A stretch of DNA of 64,000 nucleotides from the NCBI RefSeq assembly GCF_026107515.2, contig NZ_JAPCHW010000003.1:186001-250000 (forward strand), written 5' to 3'. Of this stretch, positions 48,170 to 55,743 are shown one piece after another. Under the pieces are notes generated by a model. That model worked only from the letters and a program-made list of their open reading frames with translations. It searched no databases and was not told where the DNA came from. Source of the DNA: Glutamicibacter sp. MNS18 (lineage in GTDB: Bacteria > Actinomycetota > Actinomycetes > Actinomycetales > Micrococcaceae). The position numbers were made by a program, and so were the translations under genes. The number at the start of each line of letters is the position of its first letter. Within the stretch, counting starts at the first letter, position 1.

Positions 48170-48475
48170 TCAATCCCGGCAGACCGGCTCCCCGTTGCTG
48201 TCCAGGATCCGGGTCGCGTCGTAGGTGATCACATCCCGATGACCGAAGACGGTGAGCTGGTCGCCGACCGAGATGTACCGGGCCGTCTCATCTCCGCAGA
48301 CCGCCCAGGTATCAACCCGTATCATGTCCTCACCGACCCGCAGGGACAACGCATCGCTGCGAACCCGCTCCACGACGCCTTCCATCCCGCCTTCGGCATT
48401 TCGCGGTGTGGAACTTGTGCACCCGGCCAGGAGGAACGCCGCCGCTGCCACTGCACAGACCGTTGGCTTGCCCAT
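48170..48475 (-). CDS. Small OB-fold-like lipoprotein
   Basis: 101 residues from the ATG at 48475 (AGGGGA 7 bp upstream). Signal peptide with lipobox LLAGC (MGKPTVCAVAAAAFLLAGCT), then a short beta-rich domain (GVVERVRSDALSLRVGEDMI, AVCGDETARYISVGDQLTVFG) that looks OB-like, with two further Cys. Family not recognised. It is the last gene of the leftward protease cluster, 155 bp after the preceding gene, and is the only predicted exported product there. Confidence 0.7.
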   Translation of the reverse strand: MGKPTVCAVAAAAFLLAGCTSSTPRNAEGGMEGVVERVRSDALSLRVGEDMIRVDTWAVCGDETARYISVGDQLTVFGHRDVITYDATRILDSNGEPVCRD

Positions 48476-48630
48476 ATCAGGTCCCCTCTGAGCGTTCGGC
48501 AATGGCATATCATACCATTCGGTACTGTGCCGGTGCAGGCGTACAGCAGGAAAACGCCGGGTCCCTTCGGGTCGTCCGACCGCCGGTCTTCGAACCTCAC
48601 GGCGAACCGCTCCCGGTCCGGACGATCGGC

Positions 48631-48912
48631 TCAGGGCAGGTCGCCCAGCACCACAATCGCTTGGTCCTGGCGCGCCGGATGCCATAGTGCGGTGTCGATC
48701 TGCAGCCTGCCGGAGGCCAAACCGTCGGCGTGCACGTTGAGCAGATAGCGTCCCTCACCGGGAAGCGGCACGTCGAAGCGGCCCTGCTCGTCGCTGAGCA
48801 CTGCGATATCCGGCACCGGGTGCGGGGCATGGGCGATCATGATGCGCGCTGCGGACACCGGATGCCGCCGCGCATCAACCACCTGGCCGTGCACTATCAG
48901 CGGAGGACCCAT
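48631..48912 (-). CDS. Carboxypeptidase-regulatory-like (CnaB/transthyretin fold) small protein
   Basis: 93 residues: VHGQVVDARRHPVSAARIMI, LSDEQGRFDVPLPGEGRYLL and VHADGLASGRL are the pattern of a single carboxypeptidase regulatory-like beta-sandwich. No signal peptide is visible. It starts 9 bp after the stop of the serine protease gene, so it is cotranscribed. Possibly a binding module or cofactor for the protease; this is inferred from position only. Confidence 0.75.
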   Translation of the reverse strand: MGPPLIVHGQVVDARRHPVSAARIMIAHAPHPVPDIAVLSDEQGRFDVPLPGEGRYLLNVHADGLASGRLQIDTALWHPARQDQAIVVLGDLP

Positions 48913-48921
48913 GGTGCCAGT

Positions 48922-49839
48922 CTAGGCCCGCCACTGCACGATATTGTTCAGCACCTCGGCGTTGATCCGGGTCCCGGAGTTCACCGAACCACCGTAGGCG
49001 TGCACCGCGACGGCGTACCGGGCACCGTTGTTCAGCACGTAAACCGCGCTGCCGCTTTGCCCGCCGAAGGTGTCGATATCGTAGTACACCTTGCGGGCCG
49101 TGACCGAATGGATCCGGCGGGCGTGATACCACTGGGTGCCCGAGGGCTTGTCCCCGGGATACCCGCTGAGGTTGCCGGTGGACGCCAGCAACGTGGCGTC
49201 CGAATAGTTCGCCGCACCCAGCCACCCGGTGGTGCTTCCCAGGTTACTGCCGAGGATGATCGCCCCGTAGTCGTAGTCCGCATTGCCGTTCACCGTCCAG
49301 CCGGTCACCGACCGCAAACCGGTGGCCCAGGCGGTGCCGTACGGGTAGCTGGCGGCATCACGCCCCGGAGCCACCTGGACGCTTTGCACCCAGCCATCCC
49401 GGGCGGGATTGCCGCTATTACGGATGAACACGCAGTGCCCGGCGGTGATCAGGGTGCGCGGTCCAACGAACCAGCCGGTGCCGATATAGCGTGCCCCGTC
49501 CCGGGCGGTGATCAGCAAGCTGGCATGGGCACGCCATGGGTAGCCGGAGGCCGGGCTGATCCGCACCCGGTCATCGGTGCCGTGCACGGTCTGCGGCAGC
49601 ATGCCGAAGGAAGCCACCCCGATATCGGGCAGGTCCTCCTCGAAGGCCGCCCGCACCGAGGCCTCGAAATCCCCGGCGGCCGGCAAGGTGTACCCGGGCA
49701 CCGATTCGTACCCATCGGTCCCGGTGGCCACCTCCTGGTCCTGGCCGCTCTCCGGTTCCAGGCCGATCACGTCGGTATCGGTGACCTCCTCGATTTCATT
49801 GGCGACCGGGGTGTGCATTTCGTCCTTGAACCCGTTCAT
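48922..49839 (-). CDS. Trypsin-like (V8/glutamyl endopeptidase type) serine protease
   Basis: 305 residues from the ATG at 49839 (GGAG 6 bp upstream). The chymotrypsin-fold triad is complete: His135 (ITAGHCVFI), Asp190 (NADYDYGAI; Asp188 is the alternative) and Ser262 (FGGQSGSAVY). The first ~85 residues form a strongly acidic region (EIEEVTDTDVIGLEPESGQD) that looks like a propeptide or inhibitory segment, and no signal peptide is visible. It lies downstream of the caspase gene behind its own SARP-type box. Related secreted glutamyl endopeptidases have signal peptides, so a cytosolic site or unusual export should be considered. Confidence 0.88.
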   Translation of the reverse strand: MNGFKDEMHTPVANEIEEVTDTDVIGLEPESGQDQEVATGTDGYESVPGYTLPAAGDFEASVRAAFEEDLPDIGVASFGMLPQTVHGTDDRVRISPASGYPWRAHASLLITARDGARYIGTGWFVGPRTLITAGHCVFIRNSGNPARDGWVQSVQVAPGRDAASYPYGTAWATGLRSVTGWTVNGNADYDYGAIILGSNLGSTTGWLGAANYSDATLLASTGNLSGYPGDKPSGTQWYHARRIHSVTARKVYYDIDTFGGQSGSAVYVLNNGARYAVAVHAYGGSVNSGTRINAEVLNNIVQWRA

Positions 49840-49891
49840 GGCGGCTCCTGTCAGCAACGGGCGGGGCGCACCGTGCGCCCCGTCGAGCACC

Positions 49892-49923
49892 ATCTTCCGC
49901 CGCACCTGTTACCCGGGCATTAC
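49892..49923 (-). promoter_or_regulatory. SARP-type box and promoter of the serine protease unit
   Basis: On the minus strand, heptamers GTAATGC (49923-49917) and GTAACAG (49912-49906) are separated by CCGG, an 11-bp period. Eight bp after the second heptamer lies the -10-like GAAGAT (49897-49892). It matches the box upstream of the metalloprotease gene in sequence, period and distance to -10. Confidence 0.6.
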
Positions 49924-49954
49924 AGCGCCATGATCGGCCCGCGGCGCCGCGGCA

Positions 49955-52327
49955 TCAGCCTGCTCCCGGACCCTGCCGGGGCTGTGGGGGATGCGGCAGA
50001 GCGGTACGCGGAAGCGCCATCCGGTCCGCCAGGTCCCTTCCCCCGTCATGCTCCAATACCTCCTGCAGCTGCCGGCTGTGCAGGGCCCGGCTGCGCTCAT
50101 CCACCTGCCAGGCGAAGAACGGGCCCAGAGCGGTGGTGGCCCGGATGCGCTGCCACAAGTCCGCCGGTAGCAGATCCGGGGCGTGCTGGCTGGCCCGGCC
50201 GACCAGCTCCCAACCGGCGGTGAACACCGGCGGGGCGGTGATCGGGCCGCGGTGGCGCAACGCCGGATCGGCGCAACGCAGCGACAGCGCCTGCACATCG
50301 GGGTGTATTCCGCCGGTGGCTTGCTGCAGGCGCCTGACGGCGGCGTCGAACAGCACGGCCCGTTCGGCGCGCAGCAGGCCGGGGCCTTCGTTGCGCAGCA
50401 GCAGGTAGCCGCCGATGATCCCGGCAACCGGGTCCTGGTAGGCCTCCAACAGCAGGTGCTCGAGCCGTCCGGGATCCGAATGCTCCAGCAGGTCCCGGCC
50501 CTGGGCCAGGGCGATACGGGTCGATTCGATGACCAGGTCACGCTGCTCGTCGTGGTCATCGTGCTCGGCATCGCGCATGAACAGTGCCGCATCATGCAAC
50601 CGGAACTGGTCGGGGAAGGGTTCGCCCGGATCGCCGGATTCGCGTTGCAGCACCAGCTGGGTGATCCAGCCCGGGCAGACGACCACGGTGGCCTCGGCGG
50701 TCCGTCCATCCGGGATCAGGTAGCGCAGGTAGTAGATCCCGGGCTCCAGCACCCGGGTCCAGATGCTTTGCGGGGCCAACGGGTCGTGTTCGGCTTCCAC
50801 CGGGGCGGTATCCAGCCGTTCCACCAGTTCCCCGTGCGGCCCGCGCAGTTCCAGATCGCTCAGCGGATGCGGCCAGGATGCCACCGGCCCGCTGCGGTGG
50901 AACCAGAACCGGCCGAGTACCGTGAAGGCACCTTGACCCGGTGGCACCTGCGGGCGGTCGGCGAACCGGTGGGTCAGGGTGCCGAAGGGCGAATGCTGGG
51001 ACGCCGGGGCATAGGAGCTGAACCCGGCCGGGGCCGGGGTAGGCAGCAGCGGGGAATCCAGCTGCAGGTCGGTATCGCGGTCCAGCAACAGCACGTGTTC
51101 GGACACCGAGCCGATATCCCTGCCGAATTCCACCCGCACCTTGTACAGCCCCGGGCACTCACGCTCCTGCAGGTTCCCGGTCCGACGGTAGACCAGACCC
51201 AGTTGGTCGTTGGTGACCACCAGGGAGGCGGCCGCATTGGGCACGGTGAGTCCGAACCGGTGCAATTGCCCGAACCGGGCCGGCCGCACCGCCGGACCCC
51301 GGTCCCCGAGATGTACGTGCTGCTCTCCCGCCCCGCCGACCTGGAAGCCGTGGCGCAGACCGGTGTCCGGGTTCCCGGCCAGGTACAGCCCGCGCGGCAG
51401 CCGTACCCGGATCAGACCCGGCCCGGCGGCCAGGTCCACCTCGATGGGCCGGTGCGGGCGGCCGGCCCACAGCCGCAATCCGGCGGGCGGTTCGCCGGCG
51501 GGCAGGTGCAAGGTGACATCGAAGCGGGGCACCTGCTCCAGCCGCTTGAGCAGCAGCGGGCTTTCGGCCCGCACATAGGGCTGCAGGTCCACGGCGCTGC
51601 CGGCGCGGACGGTCCCGGGAAGGAAATCCACCATGGTGTCGTGCAGATAGGATTTCAGGCTCCGGGCGGTCACCACCCCGCGGTCATCGGCGGCCGCCCC
51701 ACCCAACCCCTGCAGCAGGGTCCAGGTGAAGACCCCGTGCACCAGCCCGTCCGGCATCCGGTGTTCCAGCGCCGCCTTGGTCTGGGCCGCCACAGCGATG
51801 AAGGTGGGTCCGGGGCTCTGCGAGGACACCTCGCTGCGGGCCATCACCGGGGAGACCGGGATGGATTTCTGGTTGGTCATGCAGCAGTCCATCCACAGCA
51901 CGTACTCGCGGAACCGCCCGGACTGGCGGAAATGGCGGAACCAGTCGTAGGCGTAGAGGTAGGCGTTATAGCCGGTACTGGCCTCGGCGGTAAACAGCGC
52001 CGGCTCTTCCAGGACCGGGGCGAACCCATGGCCGGCGAAGTACAGGTAGAGCCGGTCCGCCCGGGCTTCGCTGGTCTGTTGCAACAACCAGTCCATGGCA
52101 GCCGAGAGCCTGGAGCTGGTGGGTTCGGGATCCTCGGCACTGCGGGGGAAATCCGTGCTGCGGATCAATTTCAGGTTTTGCTCCGGCACGTTCCCGCCGT
52201 GGGGATCGCGCAGCCAATCGGCGATCGCGGTGGCATCATTCTGTGGCCCGTCCAGGTTCTTCAGCACCCCGACCGCATCCAGTTTGGGGTAGTGCCCGAT
52301 CCCGACCACCACCGCATAGTCAGCCAT
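49955..52327 (-). CDS. Caspase family (peptidase C14) protein with long beta-rich C-terminus
   Basis: 790 residues from the ATG at 52327. The N-terminal caspase-like domain (about 1-270) opens with DYAVVVGIGHYPKL, has the catalytic His100 in YLYFAGHGFAP and the catalytic Cys (C149, or C148) in EYVLWMDCCMTNQK. The next ~300 residues look like several beta-sandwich units (DVTLHLPAGEPPAGLRL; VSEHVLLLDRDTDLQL; an Ig-like ELRGPHGELVERL), and the last ~200 are helical (LVIESTRIALAQGRDLL). No transmembrane segment or signal peptide. It lies 12 bp after the metalloprotease gene in the same operon. Bacterial caspases of this kind are often parts of conflict or cell-death systems; target unknown. Confidence 0.88.
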   Translation of the reverse strand: MADYAVVVGIGHYPKLDAVGVLKNLDGPQNDATAIADWLRDPHGGNVPEQNLKLIRSTDFPRSAEDPEPTSSRLSAAMDWLLQQTSEARADRLYLYFAGHGFAPVLEEPALFTAEASTGYNAYLYAYDWFRHFRQSGRFREYVLWMDCCMTNQKSIPVSPVMARSEVSSQSPGPTFIAVAAQTKAALEHRMPDGLVHGVFTWTLLQGLGGAAADDRGVVTARSLKSYLHDTMVDFLPGTVRAGSAVDLQPYVRAESPLLLKRLEQVPRFDVTLHLPAGEPPAGLRLWAGRPHRPIEVDLAAGPGLIRVRLPRGLYLAGNPDTGLRHGFQVGGAGEQHVHLGDRGPAVRPARFGQLHRFGLTVPNAAASLVVTNDQLGLVYRRTGNLQERECPGLYKVRVEFGRDIGSVSEHVLLLDRDTDLQLDSPLLPTPAPAGFSSYAPASQHSPFGTLTHRFADRPQVPPGQGAFTVLGRFWFHRSGPVASWPHPLSDLELRGPHGELVERLDTAPVEAEHDPLAPQSIWTRVLEPGIYYLRYLIPDGRTAEATVVVCPGWITQLVLQRESGDPGEPFPDQFRLHDAALFMRDAEHDDHDEQRDLVIESTRIALAQGRDLLEHSDPGRLEHLLLEAYQDPVAGIIGGYLLLRNEGPGLLRAERAVLFDAAVRRLQQATGGIHPDVQALSLRCADPALRHRGPITAPPVFTAGWELVGRASQHAPDLLPADLWQRIRATTALGPFFAWQVDERSRALHSRQLQEVLEHDGGRDLADRMALPRTALPHPPQPRQGPGAG

Positions 52328-52339
52328 CACCCACCGCCC

Positions 52340-53020
52340 TCACCACGGGTAGGCGTCGTGGATGAACCGGCGATCCGTGGGGGACAGCTCGGTATTCCAG
52401 CCGACACTGAAACCGTCCAGGGTCCAATGGGCGGGCACCGGGTACATCATGATCGAGTGCGGATCCACCTCGGTCCCGGTCAGCTCGGCCGGATCGTAGG
52501 CCTGGAAGATGTTGCTGTGCACCTGCGCGCGGTTCCAGTAGTTCGGTGGCCCGGACTGGTCCTTGATGACCGCTTCGACATCCCACTGGATCGGCGTGGC
52601 GGGGTTCTGGTGCTCGTGGATCAGGCCGATGGCATGGCCGAACTCGTGCAGCACCACCTGGCGCAGCGTCTTCTCGTCGCTGTCCGGGGTGATCCAGCCG
52701 AAGTTCATGGTCGGTTCGGCGCTGTTGACCTGTTGCGCCTGGGTGCCCAGGTAGGACCAGGACCCGAGACCCGGGGTGAAACTGATGCGCACATCGGCCG
52801 GGGAACCGGGATCGGTGTTCAGGCGCAGCCGCGCCATGGACGGGCCGGTCCACTCCCGGGCGACCTGCAGCACCCGCTGGTGCAGTTCGGGTTCACCTTC
52901 CAGGAAGTGCAGGTTCAGCACATCCACCTGCCAGCGGGCCGAGTTGAACGCCGCCGCGCGGGTCAGCGCGCCCAGCGCGGCCGGTACCGCAACGGAACAG
53001 AAATACGGTTGTTCGGCCAT
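52340..53020 (-). CDS. Astacin-like zinc metalloprotease
   Basis: 226 residues. The zinc-binding consensus HExxHxxGxxHE is complete: His125, Glu126, His129, His135 in VLHEFGHAIGLIHEHQNP, and a Met-turn follows (SIMMYP). This is the M12A/M10 metzincin pattern with the astacin-like HE after the third His. No signal peptide and no propeptide of usual length are visible. Strong AGGAGG precedes the ATG at 53020. First gene of the leftward operon and directly behind the better of the two SARP-type boxes. Confidence 0.87.
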   Translation of the reverse strand: MAEQPYFCSVAVPAALGALTRAAAFNSARWQVDVLNLHFLEGEPELHQRVLQVAREWTGPSMARLRLNTDPGSPADVRISFTPGLGSWSYLGTQAQQVNSAEPTMNFGWITPDSDEKTLRQVVLHEFGHAIGLIHEHQNPATPIQWDVEAVIKDQSGPPNYWNRAQVHSNIFQAYDPAELTGTEVDPHSIMMYPVPAHWTLDGFSVGWNTELSPTDRRFIHDAYPW

Positions 53021-53066
53021 TGGGCACCTCCTGCCTGGCCGGTACCTGTCCGGACATGTCCAGCAG

Positions 53067-53098
53067 ATTGTCCTGTACCGGCGTTACCCGGGCGTTAC
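53067..53098 (-). promoter_or_regulatory. SARP-type box and promoter of the metalloprotease-caspase unit
   Basis: On the minus strand, two identical heptamers GTAACGC (53098-53092 and 53087-53081) are separated by CCGG, an 11-bp period that puts both on one face of the helix. Eight bp after the second heptamer lies the -10-like GACAAT (53072-53067). This is the known geometry of promoters activated by SARP proteins, and a SARP/BTAD gene is divergently transcribed next to it. Confidence 0.65.
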
Positions 53099-53191
53099 AG
53101 CCACCGGATACCCCGGACGCTAAATGAACCGGTTTCACTTGCCGGGTCGAATTAAGGCCTAGTGATATCCCCAATCCCGCACGATCTCCCA

Positions 53192-53220
53192 TTGACAGGA
53201 TTTTCCGGCACTGGAACAGT
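53192..53220 (+). promoter_or_regulatory. Candidate promoter of the BTAD regulator
   Basis: Perfect -35 TTGACA (53192-53197), 17-bp spacer, -10-like AACAGT (53215-53220), about 75 bp before the regulator's ATG. Confidence 0.45.
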
Positions 53221-53301
53221 GGAAGTGGGGTTGCCCGGGTGCGGTTTGGCCGATCACTCGATGGTGGCAACCGTGAACGGGGAGTGGGGGTTTGCGGTTC
53301 G

Positions 53302-53997
53302 ATGCCTGAGTTCGAAGTCCGGTTACTTGAACGGTGGCGGTTGCTGCGCGACGGAAGTGCGGTGCCCTTGCGGCTGCGTGAACAGCGGGTGATCTGCCTG
53401 CTGGCGCTGCGCGGGGCGATGCCCAGGCGCCGGGTGGCCGGGATACTCTGGCCGGAAACCACCGAATCCCGGGCGCTGGACAGCCTTCGGGTGAGCCTGC
53501 ACCACATCCACCGGCAGGCCCCGGGCCTGCTGGGGTGCTCCGACGGGTGGCTGGACCTGGCCGAGCAGACCCCGGTGGACGTGCACCGGCACACCGCCGA
53601 ACTCGAGAAATGGGGCGGTACGGCCAACCTTGGCTGCACCGAACTGGAGCAGCTATTGCGCGGCGCACAGCTGTTGCCGGACTGGGATGAGCCGTGGCTG
53701 GCCGCCGACCAGGAGGAGCTGCGGCAGTTGCGCGCCCGGGCCCTGCAGAATGCGGCACATGAACAGCTGGCCCGCGGCAACCACCACCAGGCGCTACGGC
53801 TGGGACGCGCCGCCCTGGACCTGGACCCGATCAGCGAGAGCGCTGCCAGCATCCTGGCCCGGGCCGAGGCCGGGGAAGGCAACCGGGCCGGTGCGGCCGC
53901 CGGGCTGCTGCTGTTCATCAAGCGGCTGCAGGAGGACCTGGGAATCGGTCCGGGACCCGAGGTCACCCGGATGCTGGCGCAATTGCGCAGCAGTTGA
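53302..53997 (+). CDS. SARP/BTAD-type transcriptional activator
   Basis: 231 residues from the ATG at 53302; the longer frame from 53239 adds residues without family likeness. The N-terminal OmpR-type winged helix reads LREQRVICLLALRGAMPRRR and ALDSLRVSLHHIHRQ (about 1-95). The bacterial transcriptional activator domain of TPR-like helices follows, with NHHQALRLGRAALDLDPISE and RLQEDLGIGPGPEVTRML. SARP proteins activate by binding direct heptamer repeats beside a -10. The gene is divergent from the protease genes, so it is the likely activator of that cluster. No ATPase domain follows, so it is a small SARP. Confidence 0.9.
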   Translation: MPEFEVRLLERWRLLRDGSAVPLRLREQRVICLLALRGAMPRRRVAGILWPETTESRALDSLRVSLHHIHRQAPGLLGCSDGWLDLAEQTPVDVHRHTAELEKWGGTANLGCTELEQLLRGAQLLPDWDEPWLAADQEELRQLRARALQNAAHEQLARGNHHQALRLGRAALDLDPISESAASILARAEAGEGNRAGAAAGLLLFIKRLQEDLGIGPGPEVTRMLAQLRSS

Positions 53998-54129
53998 CCC
54001 TCCCGCGCCGCCGCCGACGGCTTGGGCAATCCCGCGCGATGTGGCGGGTTTTCCCGCGGATGTGGTCGAAACCATAGGCTATTCACACCCCTGCATGGGT
54101 CACCGGCTAGGGGAAGGGTCATCCGACGT

Positions 54130-54189
54130 GATAATTTCTAAGGAGCAATATTCCTTTAAGAACCGTCCCGTGAGGCGGAGAAGGGAGAG
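54130..54189 (+). promoter_or_regulatory. pyr operon leader: promoter and PyrR-type SD-sequestering hairpin
   Basis: An extended -10 TGATAAT ends at 54135. In the leader, TCCTTT (54152-54157) can pair with AAGGGA (54181-54186), with one U-G wobble, and CCG (54163-54165) with CGG (54176-54178), closing a loop TCCCGTGAGG. The hairpin hides the AAGGGAG ribosome binding site of pyrR. The CCGTGAGG loop resembles the PyrR-binding loop of mycobacterial pyr leaders, where PyrR-UMP represses translation. An alternative 5-bp pairing AAGGA (54140-54144) / TCCTT would free the site if transcription starts early enough. Confidence 0.7.
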
Positions 54190-54198
54190 ATGCACCGT

Positions 54199-54771
54199 AT
54201 GAGTGAATATTCCTCAACGTCGCCGGGGGCGCGCATGGTGTTGTCATCCGACGACATCGAACGGGTCCTCACGCGCATCGCCTTCGAAATCATCGAGGCC
54301 AACAAGGGTACCGAGGACCTGGTCCTGCTGGGTATCCCGCGCCGCGGTTTCCCGCTGGCCCAACGCCTGGCCGAGCGTATCGCCGCTTCCTCCGCCGAGG
54401 GCATCACCGCCGATTCGCTGGTCGGCCAGCTGGATATCACCATGTACCGTGATGACCTGCGGCATTCCTCGACCCGCACCCCTGCCCCCACCCGGCTTCC
54501 CGCCGGTGGCATTGACGGCAAGGTGGTGGTACTGGTCGACGACGTGCTGTATTCCGGGCGCACCATCCGCGCCGCCCTGGACGCCCTGGCCGACTGGGGC
54601 CGGCCGCGCATCGTCAGGCTGGCCGTGCTGGTCGACCGGGGCCACCGCGAACTGCCGATCCGCGCCGACCATGTAGGCAAGAACCTGCCCACCGCCAAAA
54701 GCGAAAAGGTCCGCGTGCACCTGGCAGAGACCGACGAATCCAACGAAGTGATCATCGAGGCGGGCGTATGA
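54199..54771 (+). CDS. pyrR: Bifunctional pyr operon RNA-binding regulator / uracil phosphoribosyltransferase
   Basis: 190 residues, PRTase fold: PRPP-binding [33 protein letters not shown], and [15 protein letters not shown]-like [17 protein letters not shown]. Senses UMP/UTP and binds the pyr leader RNA. The ATG at 54199 is preferred (9-11 bp after the ribosome binding site); ATG 54190 is in frame but only 2 bp from it. The stop overlaps the pyrB start (ATGA). Confidence 0.94.
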   Translation: MSEYSSTSPGARMVLSSDDIERVLTRIAFEIIEANKGTEDLVLLGIPRRGFPLAQRLAERIAASSAEGITADSLVGQLDITMYRDDLRHSSTRTPAPTRLPAGGIDGKVVVLVDDVLYSGRTIRAALDALADWGRPRIVRLAVLVDRGHRELPIRADHVGKNLPTAKSEKVRVHLAETDESNEVIIEAGV

Positions 54772-55739
54772 AGCACCTGATTTCCACCGCGGACCTCACC
54801 CGTGCCGAGGCCATCCAGATCCTGGACATCGCCGAGGAAATGCGCGCGTTCGGCACCCGCGAGGTCAAGAAGCTGCCGGCGCTGCGCGGACGCACCGTGG
54901 TGAACCTGTTCTTCGAGGACTCCACCCGCACCCGGATCTCCTTCGAGGCCGCGGCCAAGCGGCTGAGCGCGGATGTCATCAACTTCTCCGCCAAGGGCTC
55001 CTCGGTCTCCAAGGGCGAATCGCTCAAGGACACCGCCCAGACGCTGCTGGCCATCGGCGCCGATGCGGTGGTCATCCGCCATCCGGACTCCGGGGCCCCG
55101 GCCCGGCTGGCGGCCACCGACTGGATCGGGCTGCCGATCGTCAACGCCGGCGACGGCATGCACGAGCACCCCACCCAGGCGTTGCTGGACGCCTTCACGC
55201 TGCGCCGGCAGATCTGCCTGCGCGAGGGCAGTTCACCGCATGGCAAGGGCCTGGACGGGTTGAAGGTCGCGATCGTCGGGGACATCCTGCACTCGCGGGT
55301 GGCCCGCTCCAACCTCTGGCTGCTGAACACCCTGGGCGCCGAGGTCACCATGGTGGCCCCGCCCACCCTGCTGCCGGTGGGCGCCGCCTCCTGGCCGTGC
55401 ACCATCAGCTACAACCTGGATGAGGTCATCGCCTCCGGCACGGATGCACTGATGATGCTGCGTGTGCAGGGCGAGCGGATGAACGCCGCCTTCTTCCCCA
55501 ACCCGCGGGAATACTCGCGCTACTGGGGCCTGGATGACGCCAGGCTCACCACCCTGGACGCCTCGGGTGATGAAACCCTGATCATGCATCCCGGACCGAT
55601 GAACCGCGGCCTGGAGATCTCCTCGGCCGCCGCGGATTCACCGCGCTCCACCGTGCTGGACCAGGTGACCAATGGCGTGGCCGTGCGCATGGCCAGCCTC
55701 TACATGCTCCTCTCCGGCGATTTGATCAAGGAAAGCTAG
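54768..55739 (+). CDS. pyrB: Aspartate carbamoyltransferase catalytic subunit
   Basis: Joins carbamoyl phosphate and aspartate. 323 residues: carbamoyl-phosphate site [13 protein letters not shown], the [11 protein letters not shown] loop, [10 protein letters not shown] and the Asp-site segment [11 protein letters not shown]. No pyrI is present, as usual for actinobacteria; it probably works as a trimer or with PyrC. Four-base overlap with pyrR. Confidence 0.96.
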   Translation: MKHLISTADLTRAEAIQILDIAEEMRAFGTREVKKLPALRGRTVVNLFFEDSTRTRISFEAAAKRLSADVINFSAKGSSVSKGESLKDTAQTLLAIGADAVVIRHPDSGAPARLAATDWIGLPIVNAGDGMHEHPTQALLDAFTLRRQICLREGSSPHGKGLDGLKVAIVGDILHSRVARSNLWLLNTLGAEVTMVAPPTLLPVGAASWPCTISYNLDEVIASGTDALMMLRVQGERMNAAFFPNPREYSRYWGLDDARLTTLDASGDETLIMHPGPMNRGLEISSAAADSPRSTVLDQVTNGVAVRMASLYMLLSGDLIKES

Positions 55740-55743
55740 GTCC

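Noticed and set aside
50183-53155. 990-codon open frame on the plus strand across the caspase region
   Set aside because: It is antisense to the caspase and metalloprotease genes, rich in Gly/His/Gln/Arg as expected for a high-GC shadow frame, and has no recognisable domain.
54140-54156. AAGGA/TCCTT hairpin as a proven antisequestor in the pyr leader
   Set aside because: The likely -10 (54130-54135) puts the transcript start at about 54141, so the 5' arm may be only partly transcribed. Kept only as a possibility in the leader entry.
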